Shown: positions 43,491-52,579 of the stretch, piece by piece
Layout: every line of letters begins with the position of its first letter
How positions within the stretch are numbered: the stretch's first letter is position 1
Assembly (NCBI RefSeq): GCF_027460065.1
Contig: NZ_JAPYZZ010000007.1
Span: forward strand, 62,001 to 126,000
Reading direction: 5' to 3'
DNA from: Martinezella rhizogenes
Lineage (GTDB): Bacteria > Pseudomonadota > Alphaproteobacteria > Rhizobiales > Rhizobiaceae
DNA length: 64,000 nt
The notes under the pieces: model-generated
The model's database searches: none
Seen by the model: the letters and a program-made list of their open reading frames with translations, nothing else
Told to the model about the DNA's origin: nothing
Program-made: the position numbers and the translations under genes

Positions 43491-46001
43491 TTACTTCTTC
43501 TTCGGCACCTTCGGCACCGTATTGGCCTTGCGGCGCGGCTTGTCCTCATCAGACTTGTCGGCCTCGGCCACCAGAACCTCAGCCTCATCAGCGGCCTTTG
43601 CCGCCTTGGAAGCCGTTTTCGCCTTGGCCTTCGGTTTACCCGGTGATTTCGCCGCCTTCAGCTCGGCCTCCGGCTGCGGCTTCACGGGTGTGGTCTCCGG
43701 CAGAACCTCGAGGATCAGACCGTCGGAGCCGTCATCCTTCTTGCCGACGGTGACGCTGACGACGCCACCCTTCTTGAGTTTGCCAAAGAGGATTTCATTG
43801 GCAAGCGGCTTCTTGATGTGTTCCTGGATCACGCGCGACAGCGGGCGGGCACCCATCTTTTCGTCATAACCCTTTTCAGCCAGCCAGGAGATCGCATCCT
43901 CATGCAGATCGAAGGTGACATTGCGTTCGGACAGCTGGGTTTCCAGCTGCATGACGAACTTCTGCACGACCTTGTGGATGACGGCGGTCGGCAGCGGCGA
44001 GAACGGAATGATCGCATCCAGACGGTTGCGGAATTCCGGCGTGAACAGGCGGTTGATCGCCTCTTCATCCTCACCCGTGCGGCGCGAAGAACCGAAACCG
44101 ATGGCTGACTTGGCCATTTCGGACGCACCCGCATTGGTCGTCATGATGAGGATGACGTTGCGGAAGTCGATCTTCTTCCCGTTATGGTCGGTCAGCGAGC
44201 CATGGTCCATTACCTGCAACAGAATGTTGTAGATGTCGGGATGCGCCTTCTCGATTTCGTCCAGCAGCACCACGGAATGCGGATGCTGATCGACGCCATC
44301 GGTCAAGAGACCGCCCTGATCGAAGCCGACATAACCAGGAGGTGCGCCGAGCAGGCGCGAGACGGTATGGCGCTCCATATATTCCGACATGTCGAAGCGC
44401 AGCATCTCGACACCGAGCGAGGCGGCAAGCTGCTTGGCCACTTCCGTCTTGCCCACGCCCGTCGGGCCGGAGAAGACATAGGAGCCGATCGGCTTGTTCG
44501 GTTCGCGCAGGCCCGCACGCGCCAGCTTGATGGCGGTCGCCAGCGCCTCGATGGCGATGTCCTGACCATAAACCACAGAGCGCAGTTCCTTTTCGAGGTT
44601 GGCGAGAACCATCTCGTCATCCTTCGAAACCGTCTTCGCCGGAATACGGGCCATCGTCGCGATGGTGGCCTCGATTTCCCGTTCGGTGATCAGCTTGCGG
44701 CGCTTGGAAACAGGCAGCAGCATCTGCGCTGCACCGGTTTCGTCAATCACGTCAATTGCCTTGTCGGGCAACTTGCGGTCCGAGATATAACGGGCCGACA
44801 GCTCGACGGCAGCCTTGATCGCCTCGTTGGAATATCTGAGGTGATGATAATCCTCAAAATACGGCTTCAGACCCTTCATGATCGCGATGGCATCATCGAT
44901 AGACGGTTCGTTGACGTCGATCTTCTGGAAACGACGCACGAGCGCGCGGTCCTTTTCGAAGAACTGGCGATATTCCTTGTAGGTGGTCGAACCGATGCAG
45001 CGGATCGCGCCCGATGACAGCGCAGGCTTCAAGAGGTTCGATGCATCCATCGCGCCGCCGGAGGTGGCACCTGCACCGATGACGGTGTGGATTTCGTCGA
45101 TGAACAGAACCGCGCCCGGAAACTCTTCCAGTTCCTTGACGACCTGCTTCAGACGCTCTTCGAAATCACCTCGATAACGGGTGCCGGCAAGCAGCGTGCC
45201 CATGTCGAGCGAGAAGATGGTGTCATTGGCGAGCGCCTCCGGCACCTTGCCTTCGACGATGCGCTTGGCCAGACCTTCGGCAATTGCCGTCTTGCCCACG
45301 CCCGGATCACCCACATAAAGCGGATTGTTCTTGGAGCGGCGGCAGAGGATCTGAATGGTGCGGTTGACTTCGTCGTGACGGCCGATCAGTGGGTCGATCT
45401 TGCCGTTCCTCGCCTTGTCGTTGAGGTTGACGCAATAGGCTTTCAGCGCATCCTGCTGCTTCTTGGCGGACGGGCCTTCTTCCTCGGGATTGCTGCGGCT
45501 CGCCTTGTTCTCGCTTTCCGGCTCATCAGCGCCACGCGCCGCGCGCGTCTGCGACGTGCCCGGGCGCTTGCCGATACCGTGAGAGATGTAATTGACCGCG
45601 TCGTAACGGGTCATTTCCTGCTCCTGCAGGAAATAGGCAGCATGGCTTTCGCGCTCGGCGAAAATGGCGACGAGCACGTTGGCGCCGGTCACTTCCTCGC
45701 GGCCGGATGACTGAACATGGATGACGGCCCGCTGGATGACCCGCTGAAAGCCGGATGTGGGTTTGGAATCCTCGTCATAACCGGTCACGAGGTTGGTCAG
45801 TTCATTGTCGACATAATCGCTGACGGTCTTGCGCAGCGCATCGAGATCGACATTGCAGGCGGCCATAACGGCGGCGGCATCCGCGTCGTCGATCAGCGCC
45901 AGAAGCAGGTGTTCGAGCGTCGCATATTCGTGATGACGCTCATTTGCAAAGGTCAGTGCCTGGTGCAGCGCCTTCTCGAGACTTGGGGAAAAAGTTGGCA
46001 C
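43491..46001 (-). CDS. clpA: ATP-dependent Clp protease ATP-binding subunit ClpA
   Basis: An 836-residue unfoldase with two AAA+ modules. Walker A sites are GDPGVGKTAIAEG and GPTGVGKTEVAKQ. The N-terminal domain (PSLEKALHQALTFANERHHE) binds ClpS. It feeds substrates, including N-degron proteins, to ClpP. The last 68 or so residues after EVLP are a Lys/Ala/Pro-rich, low-complexity tail ending in PKKK that typical ClpA proteins of about 760 residues lack. ClpS lies 10 bases upstream, so the pair is one operon. Confidence 0.95.
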   Translation of the reverse strand: MPTFSPSLEKALHQALTFANERHHEYATLEHLLLALIDDADAAAVMAACNVDLDALRKTVSDYVDNELTNLVTGYDEDSKPTSGFQRVIQRAVIHVQSSGREEVTGANVLVAIFAERESHAAYFLQEQEMTRYDAVNYISHGIGKRPGTSQTRAARGADEPESENKASRSNPEEEGPSAKKQQDALKAYCVNLNDKARNGKIDPLIGRHDEVNRTIQILCRRSKNNPLYVGDPGVGKTAIAEGLAKRIVEGKVPEALANDTIFSLDMGTLLAGTRYRGDFEERLKQVVKELEEFPGAVLFIDEIHTVIGAGATSGGAMDASNLLKPALSSGAIRCIGSTTYKEYRQFFEKDRALVRRFQKIDVNEPSIDDAIAIMKGLKPYFEDYHHLRYSNEAIKAAVELSARYISDRKLPDKAIDVIDETGAAQMLLPVSKRRKLITEREIEATIATMARIPAKTVSKDDEMVLANLEKELRSVVYGQDIAIEALATAIKLARAGLREPNKPIGSYVFSGPTGVGKTEVAKQLAASLGVEMLRFDMSEYMERHTVSRLLGAPPGYVGFDQGGLLTDGVDQHPHSVVLLDEIEKAHPDIYNILLQVMDHGSLTDHNGKKIDFRNVILIMTTNAGASEMAKSAIGFGSSRRTGEDEEAINRLFTPEFRNRLDAIIPFSPLPTAVIHKVVQKFVMQLETQLSERNVTFDLHEDAISWLAEKGYDEKMGARPLSRVIQEHIKKPLANEILFGKLKKGGVVSVTVGKKDDGSDGLILEVLPETTPVKPQPEAELKAAKSPGKPKAKAKTASKAAKAADEAEVLVAEADKSDEDKPRRKANTVPKVPKKK

Positions 46002-46011
46002 GTTGCGATCC

Positions 46012-46365
46012 TCATTTCTTTTCCATGACGCACTGTAGCGGGTGCTGGTGCTGTCGGGCGAAATCCATGACCTGGCTTACTTTCGTCTCTGCGACCTCAT
46101 ATGTAAACACCCCGCATTCGCCCACGCCGTGCTGGTGCACGTGCAGCATGATGCGGGTTGCCGCCTCGCGATCCTTCTGGAAAAAACGCTCCAGAATATG
46201 GATGACGAATTCCATGGGAGTGTAGTCGTCATTCAGTAAAAGAACACGGTACAAATTCGGTCTTTTCGTTTTCGGCTTAACGCGGGTGATAACAGACGTT
46301 CCGCGGTTGGTGCCGCCGTCTTCCCCGTCGCCCTCGCCCTGCATGTAGATCGGCTTAGCGATCAT
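46012..46365 (-). CDS. clpS: ATP-dependent Clp protease adapter ClpS
   Basis: A 117-residue adapter that recognises N-terminal degron residues and hands them to ClpA. The core is [20 protein letters not shown], with the Clp[10 protein letters not shown] signature, [20 protein letters not shown] and a C-terminal LQCVMEK. The N-terminal 35 residues are Gly/Asp-rich and flexible, as usual. Located directly before clpA. Confidence 0.96.
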   Translation of the reverse strand: MIAKPIYMQGEGDGEDGGTNRGTSVITRVKPKTKRPNLYRVLLLNDDYTPMEFVIHILERFFQKDREAATRIMLHVHQHGVGECGVFTYEVAETKVSQVMDFARQHQHPLQCVMEKK

Positions 46366-46647
46366 CTTTCATCATTCTCCAAACTGTTCTCAAACCGACA
46401 GCTGATTGCCAGGAGGGAGAACTTCGCCTCTCCATATCTAGGTCGTTAAGATGCGATTTTAAGCCCCTTGCGCAACGGTGCAATCACTATTGCGTTTGCG
46501 AAGAGGCAAACCTCGGGAAAAGTGAGGCTGTGGAGGCGGTATACGAAGCAAGAGGGCAACAAACAGGCGGGAACGGCCAGCTCGGGCCACATGCGGACCG
46601 GTTCTGCGGGGCAAACGACGCAGGCATCCGGTTCGCCGCCGCCGGCG
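46366..46647. other. Gene-free gap between cckA and clpS
   Basis: A 282-base gap with both flanking genes on the minus strand. It should contain the clpS-clpA promoter. No protein-like frame, tRNA, or T-run terminator could be supported. Confidence 0.5.
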
Positions 46648-49230
46648 TCACTCCTTGTCGTCGAGCATCTCGCGAACGGCGATGGCGAGCTGCTTCAGCG
46701 AGAAGGGTTTCGGCAGGAAACCGAACTTGGCATCCGCCGGCAGGTTCTTGGCAAAGGCATCCTCGGCATAACCGGAAACGAAGATGAACTTCAGGTCCGG
46801 ATAGGATTTGCGCAACTCTCTCAGCAGCGACGGACCATCCATTTCCGGCATCACGACGTCAGATACGACGATGTCGACCTTGCCCTCCAGTTCCTCCATC
46901 ACTTCCAGCGCCTCGGTGCCGGAACCGGCCTCGTGCACGGTGTAACCGCGGGTTTCCAGCATGCGCTTGCCACCGCGCCGCACGGCCTCCTCGTCCTCAA
47001 CCAGAAGGACGACGGCGGAATTGCCGGTCAGATCGAGTGGCTCTTCTTTCACAGGCTCAGGCGCCACGACCGGGGCGAGTGCCGCCTGACCGGGTTGCTG
47101 CCCGGCAACGACCTCCACCACATGGCGCGGCAGGTAGATGCGGAACGCGGTGCCCTTGCCCATTTCCGATTCGGGATAGATATAACCACCTGACTGCTTG
47201 ACGATGCCATAGACCATCGACAGGCCAAGGCCCGTGCCCTTGCCGACTTCCTTGGTGGTGAAGAAGGGTTCGAAAATCTTGTCCATGATTTCAGGCGGAA
47301 TGCCGGTGCCACTATCGGCAACTTCCACCATGACCATGTCTTCGGCCGGGAATTCGGGGCGGCCAAGCGCTGCAACTTCTTTCTCATCGACGTTGCGCGT
47401 CCTGATGGTGATCTTACCACCATCAGGCATGGCGTCGCGCGCATTAACGCAGAGATTGATGAGCACTTGCTCGAATTGCGAAAGATCGGTCTTCACCGGC
47501 CAGAGATCACGGCCGTAGTCGACCTCCAGCTTGACATTGGTGCCTGATATCAACCGGTCGACCAGCATGCGCAGATCGCCGATCACGTCAGTGAGATTGA
47601 GGACGGCCGGACGCATCGTCTGCTTGCGCGAGAAGGCGAGAAGCTGGCGCACCAGAACGGCGGCGCGGTTGGCATTGCGCTTGATCTCCATGAGATCGGC
47701 AAAGCTCGGATCGGCGGGCCGCGCCTGCAGCAGCAGATGGTCTGATGACAGCAGGATGGCGGTGAGAACGTTGTTGAAGTCGTGGGCGATGCCGCCCGCA
47801 AGCGTGCCAACGGCATTCATCTTCTGCGTCTGCGCCATCTGGGTTTCGAGCGCCTTCTGCTCGGTCACCTCGATGGCGTATACGATCGCCACTTCTTCCG
47901 GGGCCTCATCGTCCTGGTCGATGACGGCGTTGACGTAGAAACGGAAATGCCGGCCCTCGTCCGTCGGGTGGCGGGAATCGAACGGAGCGATATCGCCCTG
48001 GCGATCCTTGGCTTCGGCCAGAGCCTGTTCCAGCCGCGGCTTTTCATTGTCGTGAAGGACCGTTTCAAGCGCCACGCCACGGTCGATATCGTCACGCCCG
48101 ACGACGCCGGAAAACAGCTTGAGGAAAGGCGCGTTGATACGCAGGATGCGGCCTTCGCCGTCGAGCGAGGCAATCGCCATCGGTGTATTGTTGAAGAAGC
48201 GGGTGAAGCGCATGGCGGAGGAGGATTCCGTGTCCTCCTGCCCCTTCGGACGCATCAGCACGATCGTGCGGCTTTCCCCCGGCGCGCCGTCCTTCGCAGT
48301 GACCTGATGCACGAGGCGGGCCGGCATGCTCTGGCCGTTCACGCGGCGCATGTCGAGATCGAGGATTTCGGTGCGCTTGGCCGTGCCCTGCGGATGGACG
48401 GATTCAATCAGCGCCATGCCTTCGCCGGCGACGATGTCCGAAATGGTCATCGAACCCGGCGAAAACTGCGCGAGATCGATGCCGAGCCATTCCGAAAGGG
48501 TGGCGTTCAGATAAACGATCTCGCCCTTGCGGCTGGCGGAAAAGAAACCGGCCGGCGCATGATCGAGATAGTCGATGGCGTTCTGCAATTCGCGGAAGAA
48601 GCGCTCCTGGTCCTCGCGCTCCGGCGTGATGTCGGCGATCTGGAAAACGTGCAGCCCCTCGCCGCTCGCATCCTTCAGCACCCGGCCTTTCAGCCTGTAC
48701 CAATGCGGCCCCGCACCGGAATCCTCGCCGAGCGGTTTCAGCAGCCGGAACTCCTCGTAACCGTCGCGGCCTTCGCGCAGCACGTTGATGAGCCGGTAAA
48801 GCGCTTCGGTCGATTCGCGGCTACGCGATAAAAGCGTCTCGAGGCTCTGGATATCGCTCGCCTTCGTGGTGCCGCTCATGCGGCAATAGGTGGCGTTGGC
48901 ATAGACCATATGCCCCTTGGCGTCGGTGATCAGCGTGCCTTCGGGATGGGCCGAGAGAAACCGGCGGGCAAGGCCGTCCGACTGTGACTGCGGCATGACC
49001 TCGATGAAGCCGATGATCGACGAGACCAGAAAGAAGATGCCCATCATGGCCAGCACGCCAAGAATGCCGAGCACGATTTCGTTTTCCAGCGAATCCTTGA
49101 AATAGACGAAGGCGGCCGCCGCCGCGATCAGAACCAGTGCCAGAAGCAGAATGCGCAAGACCGTGCCGGAACGGGCACGCCTGTCCACCAGCGGAAGGTC
49201 GTTGTCGCTTGTCTCGCGCACCCGTGTCAT
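46648..49230 (-). CDS. cckA: Cell cycle hybrid histidine kinase CckA
   Basis: An 860-residue hybrid kinase. Two membrane segments (about 24-43 and 52-76) are followed by three PAS-like regions (about 85-200, 210-325 and 340-455). The phospho-accepting H483 is in [14 protein letters not shown], then an ATPase domain with N, G1 and G2 boxes ([40 protein letters not shown]). A receiver domain with D791 ([10 protein letters not shown]) and K841 ends the chain. CckA starts the phosphorelay through ChpT to CtrA and CpdR, so it controls DNA replication timing and division. Bifunctional kinase/phosphatase in relatives. Confidence 0.95.
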   Translation of the reverse strand: MTRVRETSDNDLPLVDRRARSGTVLRILLLALVLIAAAAAFVYFKDSLENEIVLGILGVLAMMGIFFLVSSIIGFIEVMPQSQSDGLARRFLSAHPEGTLITDAKGHMVYANATYCRMSGTTKASDIQSLETLLSRSRESTEALYRLINVLREGRDGYEEFRLLKPLGEDSGAGPHWYRLKGRVLKDASGEGLHVFQIADITPEREDQERFFRELQNAIDYLDHAPAGFFSASRKGEIVYLNATLSEWLGIDLAQFSPGSMTISDIVAGEGMALIESVHPQGTAKRTEILDLDMRRVNGQSMPARLVHQVTAKDGAPGESRTIVLMRPKGQEDTESSSAMRFTRFFNNTPMAIASLDGEGRILRINAPFLKLFSGVVGRDDIDRGVALETVLHDNEKPRLEQALAEAKDRQGDIAPFDSRHPTDEGRHFRFYVNAVIDQDDEAPEEVAIVYAIEVTEQKALETQMAQTQKMNAVGTLAGGIAHDFNNVLTAILLSSDHLLLQARPADPSFADLMEIKRNANRAAVLVRQLLAFSRKQTMRPAVLNLTDVIGDLRMLVDRLISGTNVKLEVDYGRDLWPVKTDLSQFEQVLINLCVNARDAMPDGGKITIRTRNVDEKEVAALGRPEFPAEDMVMVEVADSGTGIPPEIMDKIFEPFFTTKEVGKGTGLGLSMVYGIVKQSGGYIYPESEMGKGTAFRIYLPRHVVEVVAGQQPGQAALAPVVAPEPVKEEPLDLTGNSAVVLLVEDEEAVRRGGKRMLETRGYTVHEAGSGTEALEVMEELEGKVDIVVSDVVMPEMDGPSLLRELRKSYPDLKFIFVSGYAEDAFAKNLPADAKFGFLPKPFSLKQLAIAVREMLDDKE

Positions 49231-49403
49231 CTTGGCCTCGCAGTCGTGCAGGTCGTCATTCGGTCAGCCTTATTTCCTCGACGGAATCGGGCAGCAGAAT
49301 TTCTTGTAGCAACTCGCTTGACCGTCAAAAAGCTCCGCTACGACACAAAGGCTTAAAAACGCACAGCGAAAACAGCCTGAAAGCGGTATAAATGCCTCAA
49401 AGG

Positions 49404-49682
49404 CTACCGTCGCGTACAGCTCAGCTCTTTCACCTGGCATTGAATGCGTGGCGCGGAGCAGACGATCTTGCCGTCAGCGACGGTGCAGACCGAGCATCCG
49501 TCCGTAAAATCGATGCAGGACGGATTGTCCCGCACGAAGTCCGTCATGGTGGCGGAATTTTCCGACGCTTTATCTTCCGCTGCCATTGCCAGGTCCGGAG
49601 AACCGAAAATCGGTAGCGTCCAGAGAACAACCGCAATGAGACGTGGCGCAGGAAACCCGTCAACGCGCGATAGCTTGACCAT
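49404..49682 (-). CDS. Small exported cysteine-containing protein, unknown function
   Basis: A 92-residue protein I do not recognise. It has a signal-like start (PAPRLIAVVLWTLPIFGSPD, cleavage near AMAA) and then six cysteines in CIDFTDGCSVCTVADGKIVC and QCQVKELSCTRR, which suggests disulfides in the periplasm. It lies 173 bases beyond the start of cckA, on the same strand. It might be transcribed with cckA. Real coding status is supported by the signal peptide and Cys pattern only. Confidence 0.55.
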   Translation of the reverse strand: MVKLSRVDGFPAPRLIAVVLWTLPIFGSPDLAMAAEDKASENSATMTDFVRDNPSCIDFTDGCSVCTVADGKIVCSAPRIQCQVKELSCTRR

Positions 49683-49925
49683 TTAGATCGCTCCTCTAGC
49701 GAAAGGATTGCAACCTTCATTGTCGCCCAGCATTGAAGGAGAGGATATGGTGTTTTGGTGGCGTCGTTGCGATCGATGCGGCTATCTCGTGGGGCAAAAT
49801 GAATAAACCTTGTATCGCACTTAAAAAAATCGTCTTTTCCTGTTTCGCGTTCACACTATAAGAACCACGGCAATATTAATTGTCCAAGAAACTGAAATGC
49901 CAAAAAATCTGAAGGGATGATCTCC

Positions 49926-51167
49926 ATGATGGAAGATTTTATCGGCACCTATGGCAACAATCTCATCGTCGCCGTTGTCGGTGTGGGTGTAGCGCTTCTC
50001 GTTCTGGCGATCGCTTTGTGGCTTCTGCGCAGGCGCAGCGGTTCGTCACCCTTTATCCGTGGCGGTCGCAACCGCCAGCCGCGCCTGCAGGTTCTTGACG
50101 CGACGGCCGTGGATGCGCGCCGCCGTCTGGTTCTCGTGCGTCGCGACAATGTCGAACATCTGGTCATGATCGGCGGCCCGACCGATATCGTCATCGAGAG
50201 CGGTATCGGCGCGATCCCGATCGTCAGGGACGTGCAGGAGCCGGAACTGAAGGCGCTGCCGCGCCAGGAAAGCGAACAGAGGAGAGCCGAACCGCCGATC
50301 CCGCCGGAACGCCTCGCCGCCCTGCCGCAGCAGCCCATTGTGGCCGCAGTTCCTGTTTCCGCCCCGGAAGAACCCGTAAAGCAACCGCAGCGGGCTGAGC
50401 CGCCTGCGCCTGCGCCGGTTTCGCGTCCCGTACCTGTTGCGGCAACCGCCGCCCCGGTGCCGCCGCGTCCATCGACACCACCGCAACCCGTGCCGCCCGC
50501 GGCAATCTCGCGAGAGCCCGCTTCGCCGGTAAGACAGGCGGCGCCCGAACGGACCCGCCCCGCGCCGCCGCCCATCCCGGTTGCAGCCGTCCAGGCCGCA
50601 ACCGTCCTGCCAATGGCCGCAGCATCACTCGATATGCCGGCGGCACCGGCAGAGCCGAAGCGGTCCGAGCCCTTCGTACAGGCTCCGGTGCCCGCACCCG
50701 TCGCGCCGCCTATCCCCACCCAGATGCCCGAGCAGGCAAAGGTGGCCGAAGAACGGAGCGTGCAGCTTGCCCCGCCGGTCTTTGCGGCGCGTGAGCCGGT
50801 GATCGACCAATCCAGCGCTGCCGATTTTCTCGACGCTGCGCGCGACCGGGTGCTTCCGGACCTGAAGCCGGACCAGACTAAATCGCCCGCTCCTTTTCCG
50901 CCGAGGCCTGAAAACCCACCTGCGGCTTCAGCCGACGCCGAACCGAAATTTTCCGATGATCTTGCCATCGATTTCGAAAGCTTTCTGGAAGCGGAAATTG
51001 CCAAAGGCAAGGAAGCCGATAAAGAACCTTCCGTCACGCCTGTGGCCGACAGGCAGGTCAAAACGCAGCCCGCCTCTCCGCCCGTCACCGGCGCCACACC
51101 GGATGGAGACATGCAGAAGGAAATGGCGCGTATCTTCGGAGAGCTTTCCGTCACCCGCGATCGCTGA
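49926..51167 (+). CDS. FliO-like membrane-anchored protein with a long proline/alanine-rich tail
   Basis: About 413 residues. One membrane segment (NNLIVAVVGVGVALLVLAIA, then LWLLRRRSG) is followed by a short domain reading RLQVLDATAVDARRRLVLVR and VEHLVMIGGPTDIVIESGIG, the FliO pattern (helper of the flagellar export gate). The remaining 300 residues are Pro/Ala-rich and probably disordered, with a conserved-looking end (DDLAIDFESFLEAEIAKGK). No flagellar genes are nearby, so a role outside flagella is possible. Start chosen at 49926, nine bases from GAAGGG; ATGs at 49917 and 49929 are alternatives. Confidence 0.65.
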   Translation: MMEDFIGTYGNNLIVAVVGVGVALLVLAIALWLLRRRSGSSPFIRGGRNRQPRLQVLDATAVDARRRLVLVRRDNVEHLVMIGGPTDIVIESGIGAIPIVRDVQEPELKALPRQESEQRRAEPPIPPERLAALPQQPIVAAVPVSAPEEPVKQPQRAEPPAPAPVSRPVPVAATAAPVPPRPSTPPQPVPPAAISREPASPVRQAAPERTRPAPPPIPVAAVQAATVLPMAAASLDMPAAPAEPKRSEPFVQAPVPAPVAPPIPTQMPEQAKVAEERSVQLAPPVFAAREPVIDQSSAADFLDAARDRVLPDLKPDQTKSPAPFPPRPENPPAASADAEPKFSDDLAIDFESFLEAEIAKGKEADKEPSVTPVADRQVKTQPASPPVTGATPDGDMQKEMARIFGELSVTRDR

Positions 51168-51186
51168 TGCGCGAAATCATGACAAC

Positions 51187-51221
51187 AAAAAGGGCACGGA
51201 AATGGCTTCCGTGCCCTTTTT
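51187..51221. terminator. Bidirectional rho-independent terminator
   Basis: A perfect 14-bp stem starting AAAAAGGGCACGGA and ending TCCGTGCCCTTTTT, with a 7-base loop. It lies between the converging FliO-like and dksA genes and has A and T runs on both sides, so it can end both transcripts. Confidence 0.93.
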
Positions 51222-51258
51222 CAATTGATGCGGTTTTCAGCCTGCCGGCGGAAACGCC

Positions 51259-51678
51259 TTATTCGTCGCGGTAGACTTTTTCGCGACGCTCGTGACGCTC
51301 CTGCGCCTCGATGGACAGCGTTGCGATCGGTCGGGCGTCCAGACGCTTGAGGCCGATAGGCTCACCCGTCTCCTCACAATAACCGTAAGTGCCGTCGTCG
51401 ATCCGCTGAAGGGCTGCATCGATCTTCGAGATCAGCTTGCGCTGACGGTCGCGGGCGCGAAGCTCGATCGCCCGGTCTGTTTCGGAAGATGCCCGATCAG
51501 CGAGATCGGGATGGTTGGCGCTTTCTTCGGCGAGATGTCCGAGCGTCTCGCGCGCTTCTCTCAGGATATCATTTTTCCAGGCTATGAGCTTCGCGCGAAA
51601 ATAGGCACGCTGGCTGGCATTCATGAACTCATCGTCTTCCGAGAGCACATATTTGCTAAGATCGATCTTCTCACTCAA
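51259..51678 (-). CDS. dksA: DksA-family RNA polymerase-binding protein with a degenerate zinc finger
   Basis: From a TTG at 51678 the protein is 139 residues. The start is picked because GAGGAG lies seven bases upstream; the in-frame ATG at 51705 precedes that site. The coiled coil carries the tip motif DLADRA (D58, D61, A63) that reaches into the RNA polymerase secondary channel. Of the four zinc-finger cysteines only C101 remains; the others are T104, S122 and A125 at the exact canonical spacing. It should mediate the stringent response with ppGpp but without zinc, like other cysteine-poor DksA proteins. Confidence 0.9.
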   Translation of the reverse strand: MSEKIDLSKYVLSEDDEFMNASQRAYFRAKLIAWKNDILREARETLGHLAEESANHPDLADRASSETDRAIELRARDRQRKLISKIDAALQRIDDGTYGYCEETGEPIGLKRLDARPIATLSIEAQERHERREKVYRDE

Positions 51679-51947
51679 CGCGATTCTCCTCGAAGAACAT
51701 CTCAATGCGGCGGTGTATACTCCAATGATATAGGCCGATTCAAGTCTACAGATCAGTTTTCAGGCATTTTTAAAACTGACACAAAAATCATCTAAATGAC
51801 TAATTTTTATCCTTTATTCGTATTGAAGCGATCTCTTCTTCAATCACTTCAATGCGACTTACCAACAGGAAAGAGGACTTGCGGTCCTGCAACCCTATCC
51901 TGTAGCATTCAGTCCGTGTCCTGACATTCGAACGCCGGTCCCCGCCC

Positions 51948-52457
51948 TTGACAGCATCTTTCCCGAGCCGAGTTTATCTTCTGCGCCACGCCAAGGCCGC
52001 CTGGGCGGCGCCGGGAGAACGGGATTTCGACCGGGGATTGAATGAGGCCGGTTTTGCCGAAGCGGAGATCATCGCCGACCTTGCCGCAGACCGGCGTTAC
52101 CGCCCCGATCTCATTCTGTCATCCACGGCCGCGCGCTGCCGGCAGACCACGCAGGCCTGGCAGCGGGCTTTCAATGAAGGCATCGATATCGTCTATATCG
52201 ACGAGATGTACAATGCCCGCAGCGAAACCTATCTGTCGCTCATCGCCGCGCAGACGGAGGTGCAGTCGGTGATGCTGGTGGGGCATAACCCCACCATGGA
52301 GGCGACGCTGGAGGCCATGATCGGCGAGGATCTGCTGCATGCCGCCCTGCCCTCGGGTTTTCCCACCTCGGGTCTTGCGGTTCTTGATCAGGACGACAGC
52401 GCGGCAAGCGGTAAAAATCGCTGGCGGCTGATCGATTTCCTCTCACCCGGCAGATAA
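51948..52457 (+). CDS. SixA-like phosphohistidine phosphatase family protein
   Basis: A 169-residue histidine-phosphatase-superfamily protein. R13-H14 in VYLLRHAKAAW is the catalytic RH(G) motif, and the second His is in VMLVGHNPTMEATL. SixA removes phosphate from histidine phosphotransfer domains in E. coli. An Hpt protein is encoded 7 kb away, but there is no direct evidence that they interact. TTG start at 51948. The 270 bases before it hold only the dksA promoter region and no gene. Confidence 0.85.
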   Translation: MTASFPSRVYLLRHAKAAWAAPGERDFDRGLNEAGFAEAEIIADLAADRRYRPDLILSSTAARCRQTTQAWQRAFNEGIDIVYIDEMYNARSETYLSLIAAQTEVQSVMLVGHNPTMEATLEAMIGEDLLHAALPSGFPTSGLAVLDQDDSAASGKNRWRLIDFLSPGR

Positions 52458-52579
52458 CCGCCGCCGCGTGAAACCAAGGCGCCGGGAATCAGCACTGCCG
52501 AAAATCCGCTACAGCGCTTCTTTTTTGGGCAGCCGCAACTTCCTATATGCAGCCGTGACCGTGAAACACAGCCAGGAAA

